Shown: positions 20,057 to 30,232 of the stretch, one piece after another
Position numbering within the stretch: position 1 is the stretch's first letter
How the letters are laid out: the number at the start of each line of letters is the position of its first letter
DNA from: Oscillibacter valericigenes Sjm18-20
GTDB taxonomy: Bacteria; Bacillota; Clostridia; Oscillospirales; Oscillospiraceae
Length of the DNA: 64,000 nt
Direction: 5' to 3'
Assembly: GCA_000283575.1 (NCBI GenBank)
Contig: AP012044.1
Coordinates: 2,790,001 to 2,854,000 of the forward strand
Translations under genes and position numbers: made by a program
Notes under the pieces: generated by a model
Seen by the model: the letters and a program-made list of their open reading frames with translations, nothing else
What the model was told of the DNA's origin: nothing
Database searches by the model: none

Positions 20057-22192
20057 TCAATACTTTCCGGCGAAGGAAACCGGGGCTTTTTCCGAAGCCT
20101 TTGCCGAAGTTTCCGCCGGAATCTCTGCAGAAACCTTTTCCGCAGAGGCCAACGTTTCCCTGTTCAGCTTGAACTGGCCCACCAGGTCCTTCAGCGTCTG
20201 TGCCTGCGCGGACATCTCCTCGCTGGAAGCGGCGCTCTCTTCGGAGGTGGCGGAGTTGGTCTGTACCACGCTGGAAATCTGATCGATTCCCAGAGAGATC
20301 TGAGTAATGGAGGAGGCCTGCTGCCGGGCGGCCTCCGCGATCTTTTCCACCATCTCCGCCGTGGCTCTAGAATTCTCCGCCACGGCGTCCAGAGTCGTGG
20401 CGGTGGTATTGGCAATACCCGCGCCCTTTGTCACGGACTGCACCGCGGCCTCGATTAAAGCGGCGGTATCCTTGGACGCGGCGGCGGACTTGCCGGCCAG
20501 ATTCCGCACCTCGTCCGCCACCACGGCAAAGCCCTTGCCGGCTTCGCCGGCTCTCGCGGCCTCCACGGCGGCGTTCAGGGCCAATATATTCGTCTGGAAC
20601 GCGATATCCTCGATGGTTTTGATGATGCGGCCGATCTGCTGGGAATTCTCGCTGATCTCGCCCATGGCGGCGACCATTTCCTTCATCTGCCGGTCACACT
20701 GCTCCATCATTACGCCGGTCTCATCGACCTTATGTCTGGCCTCCTCCGCATTTTTAGAAGTCTCGCCGATCTGGCCGGAAACCTCTGAGATGGTGGCCGC
20801 CAGTTCCTCGACCGAGGAAGCCTGCTCCGTGGCTCCCTGACTCAAGGCCTGCGCGCCGGCGGACACCTGCTCACTTCCCGCAGCCACCTGATCGGCGGAC
20901 AGGCCGATCTGGCGCATTGTTCCGCTCTGGAGGGTAATCAACTCCCGGATAGAGTCCAGCAGGGCAGCATAGTCGCCCTGATACAGTTCCGCGTTCGTGC
21001 TGGAGACGGTAAAGTCGCCGTGGGCAATGCCGCCCAGTCCCTGACCCAGATCCCCGATGATGCCGGAGATCGTGCGGGTGATTGAAGCCGTGGTCTCTGC
21101 CAGCCGTTTTGTCTCGTTTCTGCTGTGAACCTCCGGCACTGGTGCCTTCAGATCGCCCTCTGCCAGTAGCTCCAACCGGGCAGTGCACTGCGCCATAGGG
21201 TCGCCGATACGCTTGGCCACCCGAATGGCAATCATCATAGCCGTTATAATTGTCACCGCAATCAGGATCGCGGTAATAAGGATTCCCTGATAGGTGGAAC
21301 CCATGAAATCGCTCACCGGGGCATTGACGCCGATGCTCCAGCCGTCGGTTCCCTCAATGGGCGCGTAAGACAAAAACTTGGTCACACCGCCATAGGTATA
21401 CTGTCCAAAGCCGGATTCTCCGTTGGCCATTTTTTTCTCAAGCGCGGCCAGGGGCACCAGAGAGGGATCCGTCTTAGCGTCCTCGGCTGTGTTCTCCTGA
21501 TTTTTCACGTTGTCCATGTTTTTATGAGCAATGGTAGTACCGTTTTTATTCAGCATGTAGGCGCCGCCGTTCTCGCTGACGTGAATTTCAGTCACAATAT
21601 CGTTGAGGAACGTCTCCTCTGGGACGAAAAATACTACGCCTGTCACCGTGCTGTTGGGGACACCGTCCTTCCAGATAGGGGCGGCGATAACGACGGCTAT
21701 TTCGCCTGTAACCCTGCTGACCAGCGGATCGGAAACCCACGCATTGCCAGCCTTCGCCTGCTGAAAATACTCCCGGTCGGAAAAATCGGTACCGTCAAAA
21801 ATACTTTTCCCGTTCAGCGACAGGATGTTCCCCCGCTGATAGCCATGATTCTCGACACGCTGATCGATGATGGTCTTCTTGTCCTGAGTAGAACTGGAAC
21901 TGCTGGACAGCCGCGCCACGCAGCCTGTCTCGACGGCTACATTTTTTATGGAATCCAACTGCTCCTCGACCTTGTCAGCCGCCACGGTGGACAACTGTGC
22001 CATGGTCTGCTCCAGAGTGGTCTCGGTGCTTCTGAAGATCAGGAAAGCGGCGAGGGCCCCCAGCAGGATCATGGGAACGGAGACAAGGATGCAGATTTGC
22101 ACCATCAGCTCTTTTCGGATTGTGGACTGCTTTTTGTTTCGTCCGTTCATCTGCTCTTTGGATTCGCTGCGCTTCTTTATTTTACGTCTCAT
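20057..22192 (-). CDS. Methyl-accepting chemotaxis protein with extracellular Cache-type sensor
   Basis: This 711-residue transmembrane chemoreceptor has a basic N-terminus, a first membrane span near residues 32-52 ([20 protein letters not shown]), an extracellular sensor of about 245 residues ([20 protein letters not shown] is typical of dCache domains), a second span ([20 protein letters not shown]), a HAMP linker and a signalling domain. The conserved hairpin tip reads [20 protein letters not shown] followed by [12 protein letters not shown]. No CheR/CheB-docking pentapeptide is seen at the C-terminus (VSFAGKY). I choose ATG 22192 with GAAAGGA eight bases upstream; ATG 22198 is only two bases from it. 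A sigma-28-like promoter lies upstream. Confidence 0.93.
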   Translation of the reverse strand: MRRKIKKRSESKEQMNGRNKKQSTIRKELMVQICILVSVPMILLGALAAFLIFRSTETTLEQTMAQLSTVAADKVEEQLDSIKNVAVETGCVARLSSSSSSTQDKKTIIDQRVENHGYQRGNILSLNGKSIFDGTDFSDREYFQQAKAGNAWVSDPLVSRVTGEIAVVIAAPIWKDGVPNSTVTGVVFFVPEETFLNDIVTEIHVSENGGAYMLNKNGTTIAHKNMDNVKNQENTAEDAKTDPSLVPLAALEKKMANGESGFGQYTYGGVTKFLSYAPIEGTDGWSIGVNAPVSDFMGSTYQGILITAILIAVTIITAMMIAIRVAKRIGDPMAQCTARLELLAEGDLKAPVPEVHSRNETKRLAETTASITRTISGIIGDLGQGLGGIAHGDFTVSSTNAELYQGDYAALLDSIRELITLQSGTMRQIGLSADQVAAGSEQVSAGAQALSQGATEQASSVEELAATISEVSGQIGETSKNAEEARHKVDETGVMMEQCDRQMKEMVAAMGEISENSQQIGRIIKTIEDIAFQTNILALNAAVEAARAGEAGKGFAVVADEVRNLAGKSAAASKDTAALIEAAVQSVTKGAGIANTTATTLDAVAENSRATAEMVEKIAEAARQQASSITQISLGIDQISSVVQTNSATSEESAASSEEMSAQAQTLKDLVGQFKLNRETLASAEKVSAEIPAETSAKASEKAPVSFAGKY

Positions 22193-22301
22193 AAGCATTT
22201 TCCTTTCTCACCCATTTTCTTAAATTTGCTCTGCACCGGAGTGCTTTCTCAGTCGACCATCGCCTGAAAGCTGACCGGTACACGCAAATATATCTACCTC
22301 G

Positions 22302-22327
22302 TTATCGGTTGAAACAGGAAAATTATA
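22302..22327 (-). promoter_or_regulatory. Sigma-28 (SigD)-like promoter of the chemoreceptor
   Basis: On the minus strand TATAA is followed after 14 bases by CCGATAA. This resembles the TAAA-N14-16-(G)CCGATAT consensus of the flagellar sigma factor. It lies about 110 nt before the start codon. Confidence 0.5.
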
Positions 22328-22438
22328 AGACTTTGCAAGGCTTTTCTTTTTACGATCGCTTCAATCTTTCGGTTTTTTAACTCCACACCGCAGTACGGCC
22401 CATAAGTCTCCTCTGTGTCGGGTACCCTCCATTCAATA

Positions 22439-23548
22439 TCATACGTTGAAGCGGAAATAGATCATATCGCCGTCCTGCACCACATAGTCTTTGCCCTCGC
22501 TGCGCAAAAGGCCTTTCTCTCTGGCGGCAGCAATCCCGCCGCATTTCATCATATCTTCATAGGCGATGACCTCCGCGCGGATAAAGCCCCGCTCAATATC
22601 GGTGTGGATCTTGCCGGCGGCCTGAGGTGCTTTTGTTCCCCTCCGGATGGTCCAGGCCCGGCACTCGTCCTTTCCGTAGGTCAGGAAAGAGATAAGGCCC
22701 AGCAGCGAATAGGAGCATTTAATCAGCCGGTCCAACCCGGACTCCTTTACGCCCAGTTCCTCCAGAAACATCTCTTTTTCCTCGTCCTCCAGCTCGGCGA
22801 TGTCCTGCTCCATTCGGGCACAGATAGGAAGCACCTGACTGCCCTCCCGCTCCGCCAAAGCCTTCACCTTCTGGTAATATGAATTCCCGTCCAGATCGGT
22901 GAAGCCATTCTCATCGGTATTGGCAGCGTAGATGACAGGCTTCAGGCTCAGCAGATCGGAGGTGGCAATCAGTGCCATGTCCTCCGGCTCGCATTCATAG
23001 GTGCGGGCGGACTTGCCCGCGTTCAGATGCTCCGCCAAGGCCTTGAACACTTCTGCTTCGTGGAGAAACTTCTTGTCTCCCTTGGCCGCCTTAACGGCTT
23101 TTTCGACGCGGCGGTTCACCATTTCCAAATCGGCCATCACCAGCTCCAGGTCAATGGTCTCGATATCGCCCAGCGGGTCCACCGGCATATTGGTACCGGC
23201 ATCCGCCACCACGTGCATGATGTTTTCGTCATCGAAACAGCGGACCACGTGAACGATGGCGTCCGTCTCCCGGATGTTGGCCAGGAACTTATTGCCAAGA
23301 CCCGCGCCCTGGCTGGCGCCCTTAACTAGACCCGCGATATCCACGAATTCAATCACTGCCGGGGTCTTCTTATCCGGCTGATACATCTCCGCCAGGTGGT
23401 CCAGCCGCTCATCCGGCACGGCTACCATTCCCACATTAGGGTCAATGGTGCAGAAGGGATAATTGGCGCTCTCCGCGCCGGCGTTGGTAATTGCGTTGAA
23501 CAAGGTGCTTTTGCCAACGTTGGGCAAACCCACAATACCAAGTTTCAT
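22439..23548 (-). CDS. ychF: Redox-regulated ATPase YchF
   Basis: This 369-residue Obg-family P-loop protein binds the ribosome and hydrolyses ATP. The G1 motif is [15 protein letters not shown] at residues 6-20, and the family-specific replacement of NKxD is visible as AANTDENG. The C-terminal TGS-like domain carries [20 protein letters not shown] and ends [15 protein letters not shown], exactly as in other YchF proteins. The start at 23548 has GGAGG eight bases upstream. It is preceded by a promoter, a structured leader and a terminator-like hairpin, suggesting that expression is controlled by attenuation. Confidence 0.97.
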   Translation of the reverse strand: MKLGIVGLPNVGKSTLFNAITNAGAESANYPFCTIDPNVGMVAVPDERLDHLAEMYQPDKKTPAVIEFVDIAGLVKGASQGAGLGNKFLANIRETDAIVHVVRCFDDENIMHVVADAGTNMPVDPLGDIETIDLELVMADLEMVNRRVEKAVKAAKGDKKFLHEAEVFKALAEHLNAGKSARTYECEPEDMALIATSDLLSLKPVIYAANTDENGFTDLDGNSYYQKVKALAEREGSQVLPICARMEQDIAELEDEEKEMFLEELGVKESGLDRLIKCSYSLLGLISFLTYGKDECRAWTIRRGTKAPQAAGKIHTDIERGFIRAEVIAYEDMMKCGGIAAAREKGLLRSEGKDYVVQDGDMIYFRFNV

Positions 23549-23578
23549 AACATGAACCTCCATACGCCGCACCCGTGT

Positions 23579-23705
23579 CCATTAAAAAAGCCCCCTTTGG
23601 AGGCTTGACGCACGCTGCGGCCTGCCGCTTTTGCGGCGAGCGGTTCGCCGATTTTCTACCGGAATACACTCTCCGGTCCATCCGTGCGCCCGAGCGCACT
23701 GCATT
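23579..23705 (-). ncRNA. Structured leader with terminator-like hairpin upstream of ychF (unassigned)
   Basis: From the predicted start near 23705 the minus-strand transcript would form a stem GTGCGC-TCGG-GCGCAC, then ACCGGA/TCCGGT, then CGGCGA/TCGCCG and CCGC/GCGG. It ends in AAGCCTCC-AAAG-GGGGCTT plus a T run (23584-23606), only 36 nt before the ychF start. That is the architecture of a riboswitch or attenuator, or of a free small RNA ending at its own terminator. I could not match it to a known riboswitch class (no T-box AGGGTGG, THF, glycine or SRP motif). Confidence 0.5.
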
Positions 23706-23711
23706 GGATAT

Positions 23712-23740
23712 ATTCTAGCATTTTCTTGATACAAACGCAA
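23712..23740 (-). promoter_or_regulatory. Promoter of the ychF leader
   Basis: TTGCGT-17 nt-TAGAAT on the minus strand; the -10 matches five of six consensus bases. Confidence 0.55.
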
Positions 23741-23943
23741 GATAGCCCGGTCTCTTTCTCCGAGAAATCACAATATCCCGTGAAAAGCGTCTTTTGTTCG
23801 CCGCCGCCTGCGGGTCCGCGTTCCCATTATGGCCGCCTTCCCGCGTTAACGCGGAAAGGCCCTCCGGCTTTTCCGGCAGTCTGTTTCATATTGTGAGCTC
23901 CTCGGCCTTTTGCCTGCCCTGCGGTTTAAAAGTCTGCCGCTAT

Positions 23944-23978
23944 ACGGCGCAAGCGCCTGCAAAGCAGGCGCTTGCCGT
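23944..23978. repeat. Long perfect inverted repeat, REP-like or weak terminator
   Basis: AAGCGCCTGC-AAA-GCAGGCGCTT, extended by ACGGC/GCCGT, lies 80 nt past the glycosyltransferase stop. There is no T run on either strand. The region 23745-24057 otherwise holds no supported gene. Confidence 0.5.
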
Positions 23979-24057
23979 CATTCAATTCATGAGACAGGGC
24001 TTATATTTTCCCTTGTCTCCCCGGCTTTTCAGGAGCAGGACAGTCCCCTCTTCCCCA

Positions 24058-25191
24058 TCAGGGCCAGATTTCACGAATCGCCATGCCAAACATCTCTTCC
24101 GTCTGGAGAATGGAATTTTCCAGGGAATAATTTTTAGCGCTCTCGGCATAGCGCCTCTCCATCTCTCTCCGCTCCTCGGGGTGCTCGAACCAATAATCGA
24201 TGCGCTTGGCCAGAACTGTGCTGTCTCCCGCCGGGAACAGGCTTCGCTCGTCCAGTGCGAACTGGGGCGTTGCGGAGCGGGGCGACTGGGCAATCACCGG
24301 CACCAGACCGCTGGCAAATGCCTCCATGCAACTCATTGCCTCAATCTCCGCGTCGGAGGTGTGGACGTACAGATCGCATTGGTCGATGATTTCAATCAGC
24401 CTCTGGGGCGAATAAAATTCCATGACCACCGGATTTTGAAGCCGCTCTTCACACCGTCTGCGCAGCTTTTTTTCCGTGGGGCCCTTGCCCGCCAGAATCA
24501 ACTGGAGCTGAGATGCGTGGCGGGATTTGGAGCAGGCGTCAATCAGCACGTCCTGCCGCTTCTCGCCGGAATACCGCCCCACCATCAAAACGGCAAATTT
24601 CCCCTTTAGAAAATCTTCTTTTTCCCGCTTTTGATAGAAAAAGGCGGGGCTGATCCCATTGGAGATCACGTGGAGTTGAGCGGTGTACCCATGTTGGCGG
24701 AGCTGGTCCGCAATCATGCGGCTGGGACAGTGAATGTGGGTAAAGCGGTTGAAAAACGTATCCCGGAAGCGGTTGTAAACAAAGTCATTGGCTCTCCGGC
24801 TGTTGCCGAGATGGACAGAGAACGTGATGTTCTCCGGCTGGCAGTGAAACGCGGCCGTATGGGGAATCCCCACTTTTTCCACATGTCTCAGGCCCACAAT
24901 TCCCAGCGGCGAGGGCATCATGAAATGCACCACGTCCGCCCAGGCCGCCGCCTTTTCAAACACATGCCGGTTGGGGATGGCCAGCCGCATTCCCTGGCTG
25001 GTAATCAGATGCTCCACCACCGGCAAAAACCTCATCTGCCGCACGGCGTACTTATAGTCCGCCGGTTTTCCGCAGGCGATGACCCGCACCTGGTTCCCGT
25101 GTGCCATCAGGGCGCGGGCAAACCGCTGGGCGCTGATGGTGGTGCCGTTGTTGGCGTCGTCAAACTGGTCGATGACCAATACGATCTTCAT
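24058..25191 (-). CDS. Glycosyltransferase, GT-B fold (GT4-like)
   Basis: This 377-residue protein transfers a sugar from a nucleotide donor to an unidentified acceptor on the cytoplasmic side. The N-terminal acceptor domain has the glycine-poor start LVIDQFDDANNGTTISAQRF. The C-terminal donor domain opens with VGRYSGEKRQDVLIDA and LILAGKGPTEKKLRR and contains the E-x7-E-type nucleotide-sugar site in DAEIEAMSCMEAFASG. Related proteins act on glycolipids or lipoteichoic-acid anchors, but the sequence alone does not fix the substrate. The gene stands alone, 207 nt downstream of leuS; that gap contains nothing recognisable. Confidence 0.88.
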   Translation of the reverse strand: MKIVLVIDQFDDANNGTTISAQRFARALMAHGNQVRVIACGKPADYKYAVRQMRFLPVVEHLITSQGMRLAIPNRHVFEKAAAWADVVHFMMPSPLGIVGLRHVEKVGIPHTAAFHCQPENITFSVHLGNSRRANDFVYNRFRDTFFNRFTHIHCPSRMIADQLRQHGYTAQLHVISNGISPAFFYQKREKEDFLKGKFAVLMVGRYSGEKRQDVLIDACSKSRHASQLQLILAGKGPTEKKLRRRCEERLQNPVVMEFYSPQRLIEIIDQCDLYVHTSDAEIEAMSCMEAFASGLVPVIAQSPRSATPQFALDERSLFPAGDSTVLAKRIDYWFEHPEERREMERRYAESAKNYSLENSILQTEEMFGMAIREIWP

Positions 25192-25398
25192 TCGTCAATT
25201 CCTCTTCCCGCGTCCGCCCGGACTTTATGCCATGTGGCGCATCCAGCCCGGACGGCAGACGTTTTTCCTATCTCGACCGGAGATTTTTCAGTGGTGCCAT
25301 ACGCGATGGCGTTATACCAGCTTTCTCCGGCTTCAGGCAGAAAAAGGCGGCAAGAAAAGCAACTCATTGCGGCTCCGTTTCGGGCGCGCCCAATCCGG

Positions 25399-27825
25399 TC
25401 ACTGCGGCTTCACGATCAGGTTAATCAAGCGGTTTTTAATATAGATCGTCTTGACAATCTGCATTCCCTCTGTGGACTTGTGGACTTTCTCCACCTTCAG
25501 CGCGGCGGTCTTGACCGTATCCTCGTCGCTGTCGGTGGGCAGGATCACAGTACCCTTCAGCTTGCCGCCCACCTGAACCGCCATCTCCACGGTGGCGGCG
25601 GCGGTCTTGCTCTCGTCGAAGGAGGGCCACTCGTTCTGGCAGGCCATTTTGCCCGTCATTCTGGCAAAGCCGAGATTTTCCCACAACTCCTCCGAAATAT
25701 GCGGCGCAAAGGGACTAAGGAGCAGCAGCAGATACTTCATATCGCCCCGGCTGACGCCGTTGGCATAAAACTCGTTGACCATGGTCATCATCGACGAGAT
25801 GGCGGTGTTCATCTTCAGCTCGTCAATGTCCTCCGTCACCTTTTTGATGGTTTTGTGGATGATGGACTCGTTGGCGGGGGTCATCTCATAGCTGTCTGAC
25901 GCCGACTCCGACAGATTCCACACGCGGTCCAAAAACCGCTTGGAGCCCTTCACAGCCTCATTTGACCAAGTGACGGCCTTTTCAAAATCGCCGATAAACA
26001 TAATGTGCAGTCGCATGGTGTCCGCACCGTACTGCTCCACGATGTCGTTGGGGTTCACCACATTGCCCCGGGACTTGGACATCTTCTCGCCGCCCTCACC
26101 CAAAATCATACCGTGGCTGGTGCGCTTTTGATAGGGCTCCTTGGTGGGAACCACACCGATGTCATAGAGAAACTTGTGCCAGAACCGGCTGTACAGCAGA
26201 TGCAGCGTAGTGTGCTCCATACCGCCGTTGTACCAGTCCACAGGCGACCAGTATTCCAGCGCTTCTTTGGAAGCCAGCGCCTTATCGTTGTGGGGATCCA
26301 TATACCGCAGAAAATACCAGCTGGAACCGGCCCACTGAGGCATGGTGTCCGTCTCCCGCTTGGCGGTACCGCCGCAGCAGGGGCAGGTAGTGTTCACCCA
26401 GTCGGTCATGGCGGACAGCGGGCTTTCGCCGTCGTCCGTGGGCTCGTAATTCTCCACATTGGGTAGCAACAGGGGCAGCTGGTCCTCCGGCAGAGGCACC
26501 CATCCGCACTTTTCGCACTTCACCATGGGGATGGGTTCTCCCCAGTACCGCTGGCGGGAGAAGACCCAGTCGCGGAGCTTGTAGTTGATCTTGGGACGGC
26601 CGATGCCCTTCTCTGTGACCCACTGCTTCATGGCGGGAATCGCCTCTTTGACGGTCTTTCCGCTCAGGAAGCCGGAGTTCACCAGGATGCCGGTGTCATC
26701 CTTAAGAGCAAACGCCTCCTTGGTAATATCGCCGCCCTTGACCACCTCGACAATGGGGAGATTGAACTTCTTTGCAAACTCCCAGTCGCGTTGGTCGTGT
26801 CCGGGCACGCCCATGACGATACCGGTGCCGTAAGTGATGAGAACATAGTCGGAGACGAACACGGGAAGCTTCTCGCCGGTGACGGGGTTCATGGCCTCGA
26901 TGCCCTCCAGCCGTACGCCGGTCTTCTCCTTGTTCAGCTCCGTGCGCTCCAGATCGGACTTCCGGGCCGCGGCGTCCATATATCCGGCCACCTCATCCCA
27001 GTTCTTAATCTGATCCTTCCACTTTTTCAGATACTCATGCTCCGGCGACAGAACCATATAGGTCACACCGAACAGAGTGTCGCACCGGGTAGTATACACC
27101 GTCAGTCGGTCGCCGTTGGTGGCGGTGAAATCCACCTCGGTGCCCTCGGAACGGCCAATCCAGTTGCGCTGCTGGATCTTGACCCGGTCGATAAAGTCCA
27201 CGTCATCCAGATCGTCAATAAGCCGCTGGGCGTACTCGGTGATTTTCAGCATCCACTGGCTCTTCTCCTTGCGGATGACGGCGCTGCCGCAGCGCTCGCA
27301 CACGCCCTCCACCACTTCCTCGTTGGCCAGAACGCACTTGCAGGAGGTACACCAGTTCACGGGCATGGTGGTCTTATAGGCCAGGCCCTTCTTGTACATC
27401 TGGAGGAAGATCCACTGCGTCCACTTGTAGTAGCTGGGGTCGGTGGTGTCCACTTCCCGATCCCAGTCGAAGGAATAGCCAAGAGACTGTATCTGCTTGC
27501 GGAAGTTGGCGATGTTGTCCTCCGTCACCTTCCGGGGATGAATGTGCATTTTTATAGCGTAGTTCTCAGTGGGCAGACCGAAGGCATCGAACCCGATGGG
27601 GAACAGGACGTTATATCCCTGCATCCGCTTTTTGCGGCAGATGATGTCCATGGCGGTATAAGGCCGGGGATGGCCCACGTGCAGTCCCTGCCCGGAGGGG
27701 TAGGGAAACTCGATCAGGCCATAGAACTTAGGCCGAGTCGTGTCGCCGTTGACCGCGGCGAAGGGCTTTTCCTTCAGCCACTTGTCCTGCCATTTCTTTT
27801 CGATGCTGGTAAAATCATATTTCAT
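25399..27825 (-). CDS. leuS: Leucyl-tRNA synthetase
   Basis: This 808-residue class I aminoacyl-tRNA synthetase charges tRNA-Leu. The HIGH-type motif is [12 protein letters not shown] near residue 47, the editing-domain residues [17 protein letters not shown] are intact, and the KMSKS loop is [14 protein letters not shown] near residue 575. A zinc-binding pair (CTSCKC, CERCG) and CPCCGG are also present. Length is normal. The gene is controlled by a T-box leader that reads the charging level of tRNA-Leu. Confidence 0.98.
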   Translation of the reverse strand: MKYDFTSIEKKWQDKWLKEKPFAAVNGDTTRPKFYGLIEFPYPSGQGLHVGHPRPYTAMDIICRKKRMQGYNVLFPIGFDAFGLPTENYAIKMHIHPRKVTEDNIANFRKQIQSLGYSFDWDREVDTTDPSYYKWTQWIFLQMYKKGLAYKTTMPVNWCTSCKCVLANEEVVEGVCERCGSAVIRKEKSQWMLKITEYAQRLIDDLDDVDFIDRVKIQQRNWIGRSEGTEVDFTATNGDRLTVYTTRCDTLFGVTYMVLSPEHEYLKKWKDQIKNWDEVAGYMDAAARKSDLERTELNKEKTGVRLEGIEAMNPVTGEKLPVFVSDYVLITYGTGIVMGVPGHDQRDWEFAKKFNLPIVEVVKGGDITKEAFALKDDTGILVNSGFLSGKTVKEAIPAMKQWVTEKGIGRPKINYKLRDWVFSRQRYWGEPIPMVKCEKCGWVPLPEDQLPLLLPNVENYEPTDDGESPLSAMTDWVNTTCPCCGGTAKRETDTMPQWAGSSWYFLRYMDPHNDKALASKEALEYWSPVDWYNGGMEHTTLHLLYSRFWHKFLYDIGVVPTKEPYQKRTSHGMILGEGGEKMSKSRGNVVNPNDIVEQYGADTMRLHIMFIGDFEKAVTWSNEAVKGSKRFLDRVWNLSESASDSYEMTPANESIIHKTIKKVTEDIDELKMNTAISSMMTMVNEFYANGVSRGDMKYLLLLLSPFAPHISEELWENLGFARMTGKMACQNEWPSFDESKTAAATVEMAVQVGGKLKGTVILPTDSDEDTVKTAALKVEKVHKSTEGMQIVKTIYIKNRLINLIVKPQ

Positions 27826-27872
27826 TTTACAAGACCGTTCCTTTCTGGTTTTTGCCCCGGCCGGGCATATGC

Positions 27873-28179
27873 AAAAATGCGCCCCTGACCGCAGCGGTCA
27901 GGGGCGTTGTGACGCGATACCACCCTGATTCAGCCGCCGGTCGCCCGGACAGCCCTCTCGGGTCCCGAAAAGCACCGAACTGGAACACCGGCATCTGCCG
28001 CGAAATCCACGCGCCTCTCAGACCATCAGCCTGTAACGGGGCCGTCCGTCCCGCCCTACTCCGATTCAGGCGGGAAACTCCGGGATCAGTCATCCACGAA
28101 CATGTCTCCACCAGCTCACACCAGCCGCCGGCTCTCTGAGGCAGACAAGCCCGTCTTTCATCCCTTCAATGTCTTTAAC
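27873..28179 (-). promoter_or_regulatory. T-box riboswitch (leucine) controlling leuS
   Basis: On the minus strand the leader holds the antiterminator bulge sequence AGGGTGGTATCGCG (27914-27926 region), then a terminator stem CGCCCCTGACCGC/GCGGTCAGGGGCG followed by a T run (27873-27906). Stem I carries GGCTGGTGTGAGCTGG and the specifier loop GATGACTGATCCCGG, where CTG would specify leucine. Uncharged tRNA-Leu is expected to stabilise the antiterminator and allow leuS transcription. Confidence 0.92.
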
Positions 28180-28185
28180 ATCGCT

Positions 28186-28214
28186 ATTTTACGGGGGTTC
28201 TTGCCTTTTGTCAA
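28186..28214 (-). promoter_or_regulatory. Sigma-A promoter of T-box-leuS
   Basis: TTGACA-17 nt-TAAAAT on the minus strand, placing the transcript start near 28179. Confidence 0.85.
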
Positions 28215-28245
28215 GGAAAATCGATGATTTCCCCGCCGGTCTTTC

Positions 28246-28605
28246 TCAGTCCTGCGTCAAAAGGCCCGTCAGATCCACCCGCTTACCGTCCCGCCAAAGG
28301 CGCTCCAGATTGTAAAATTCCCTTGCCTCCTGCGAAAATACATGCACAGCTACACAGCCATAATCCAGCAGGACCCAGGTGCCGTCCCGATAGCCCTCCC
28401 TGCGCAAAGGCGTCTCCCCCTGCTCCTTCAAAGCCTTTTCCACAGCGTCGCACAGCGCGTTAATTTGGGTATTGGAGGTTCCGGAGGCGATGACAAAATA
28501 GTCTGCCAGAGCCGTCAGGTCCGCGATTTCGATAGCGGCAATTTCCTTGCCCTTCTTCTCATCCAGCGCGCGGACGGCGGCCAGAGCGATTTCCTTTGGT
28601 GTCAT
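28246..28605 (-). CDS. rsfS: Ribosome silencing factor RsfS
   Basis: This 119-residue Iojap/YbeB-family protein binds uL14 on the 50S subunit and blocks subunit joining in starvation. Signature blocks are DLTALADYFVIASGTSNTQ and GTWVLLDYGCVAVHVFS followed by REFYNLERLW. It is the last gene of the yhbY-nadD-lcp operon, 84 nt after lcp, the usual clostridial order. Confidence 0.97.
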   Translation of the reverse strand: MTPKEIALAAVRALDEKKGKEIAAIEIADLTALADYFVIASGTSNTQINALCDAVEKALKEQGETPLRREGYRDGTWVLLDYGCVAVHVFSQEAREFYNLERLWRDGKRVDLTGLLTQD

Positions 28606-28689
28606 TCCATTCTTCCTTTCCTGTTCAAGCCGTCAAAACACGGCGTTTTCATGATTTTAGGATATCCGGCGCAATGCGCGGCCTGCGCT

Positions 28690-30222
28690 TCAGGTCCCGG
28701 CGGCGGCGTCCGGCGCCGTGGTGACCTCCGGCGGAACGATCACCGAGTCGTCCGGCGTGGTGGTCTGCGTGCCGGGAGCTGTGGCGGAGGAATCGCCGCC
28801 GGTCTCGCCGGCGGCGGGCGTCGTGGCGGACGGGTCGGTGGTCCCATCCGCGGTCCCGCCGGTTCCATCTGTAGCGGGTGTTGTGGCTGGATCCGTCACG
28901 CTTGGGTCTGTGACCGGCGGGTCGGTTGCCGTCTGACCATCCTCCGGCGTTGCGGGCAATCCTGTCTCCGGATCGATATCTGTCTCGCCTGGCTCAGTCT
29001 CTCCGTTCTCCTCCTCCACTGGTTCGGTGGAGGTGTTGGAGGGGATCACCGGCGCGAACGCTGCCTTGCTGTCCTCCACATGCCCGGTGGAGGAGCTGAC
29101 GGAACCGTCGGAATTGACGGACATGATGTCCAGATCGCTGAGTTTAAAGGTCTCCACAAAGGGGCTGAGCTTATCATTCACCAGCTCCAGCAGCTCCGTG
29201 GCATTGGGGACCACGTAGGACTGGTAATTGTGATAAACGCGGCTATAGCAGGATTTGGGCGTGTTGGGCATGGTGACGAACTCCACATTGTCCATGGTCA
29301 GTCCGCCCATAATTGCCGACTTCCCAAACCAGAACAGATTCTGTACGCTCAGGTCGGTCTCCACATTCTCTTCGAAAATTTTAGCGAACTCGCTAATCTT
29401 ACCCACGTTTTTTACCTGCAAAAGCTGCTGGATGACCGCCTTCAAAAACGCCTGCTGAGTCTGGATACGGCCCAGGTCTCCGTTGGCGTAGCCGTATTTC
29501 ATGTTGTTGTCGTGGCGATAGCGGATGACCCCCATGGCCTGCTCGCCGTCCAGAAGCTGATAACCCTTGTCAATATGAATGGAGAGATTCTGGCAGGGGT
29601 CGTCGTAATTCACGTTTCGAGGAACATCGAAATAGACCCCGCCGATGGCGTCCACCAGCTTGCCCACGGCATCCCATTCGACGATAACCTGATAATCCGG
29701 CTCAAAGCCCACCAGCTGGGAAACCTCTTGATAGACCTTTTGAACGCCCTTGTCCCCGCCGCCGTAGAAATTATAAACAGAGTTAATGCGCTTGATATCC
29801 CAGGAGACGTTCACCATCGTGTCCCGGGGAATGTTCATGACGGTCAGCTTCTGGTTGGTCACATCATAGCTGGCCAGCATCATGGTGTCCGTGTTGCCGC
29901 CGCCGCCGGTATCCCGGCCCATCACCAGAACGGTATAATAATCCTTGCTCTTCCGCTCTCCGTCACTGCGGGGGCGGATGCCGTCGCCGTAGTCGATCTC
30001 CTCAACAAAGGAAACCGGGTCCTTCTGGGACAGCTCCGGTTTGACGAACACCGCCCGGTAGGCCAGCGTCACCGCCAAAACCACCGCCAGCACAATCGCC
30101 ACGGAAAGCAGGATTTTCTGCTTCCCCGTCAGACGGCTTTTTCGTTTCGCTTTCCGATCCGGTTCCTTGATGCGGGCCAGTTTCTTTTGCCCCCCGTTTC
30201 GAGTCTCTCTGTAATCACTCAT
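28690..30222 (-). CDS. LytR-CpsA-Psr (LCP) family cell-wall glycopolymer ligase
   Basis: This 510-residue type II membrane protein has a basic cytoplasmic N-terminus, a membrane anchor near residues 36-57 (ILLSVAIVLAVVLAVTLAY) and an extracellular LCP domain: VLVMGRDTGGGGNTDTMMLA, MNIPRDTMV, and VIRYRHDNNMKYGYANGDLG with the conserved arginines. LCP enzymes attach teichoic acids or capsule to peptidoglycan. The C-terminal 120 residues are a low-complexity Thr/Pro/Gly/Asp-rich tail, probably wall-spanning or disordered. The gene lies 10 nt downstream of nadD/yqeK. Confidence 0.93.
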   Translation of the reverse strand: MSDYRETRNGGQKKLARIKEPDRKAKRKSRLTGKQKILLSVAIVLAVVLAVTLAYRAVFVKPELSQKDPVSFVEEIDYGDGIRPRSDGERKSKDYYTVLVMGRDTGGGGNTDTMMLASYDVTNQKLTVMNIPRDTMVNVSWDIKRINSVYNFYGGGDKGVQKVYQEVSQLVGFEPDYQVIVEWDAVGKLVDAIGGVYFDVPRNVNYDDPCQNLSIHIDKGYQLLDGEQAMGVIRYRHDNNMKYGYANGDLGRIQTQQAFLKAVIQQLLQVKNVGKISEFAKIFEENVETDLSVQNLFWFGKSAIMGGLTMDNVEFVTMPNTPKSCYSRVYHNYQSYVVPNATELLELVNDKLSPFVETFKLSDLDIMSVNSDGSVSSSTGHVEDSKAAFAPVIPSNTSTEPVEEENGETEPGETDIDPETGLPATPEDGQTATDPPVTDPSVTDPATTPATDGTGGTADGTTDPSATTPAAGETGGDSSATAPGTQTTTPDDSVIVPPEVTTAPDAAAGT

Positions 30223-30232
30223 CGTCTTTCTT

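Noticed and set aside
23949-23975. Considered as a CRISPR repeat or terminator
   Set aside because: Only one unit is present, with no spacers, and no T run follows on either strand.
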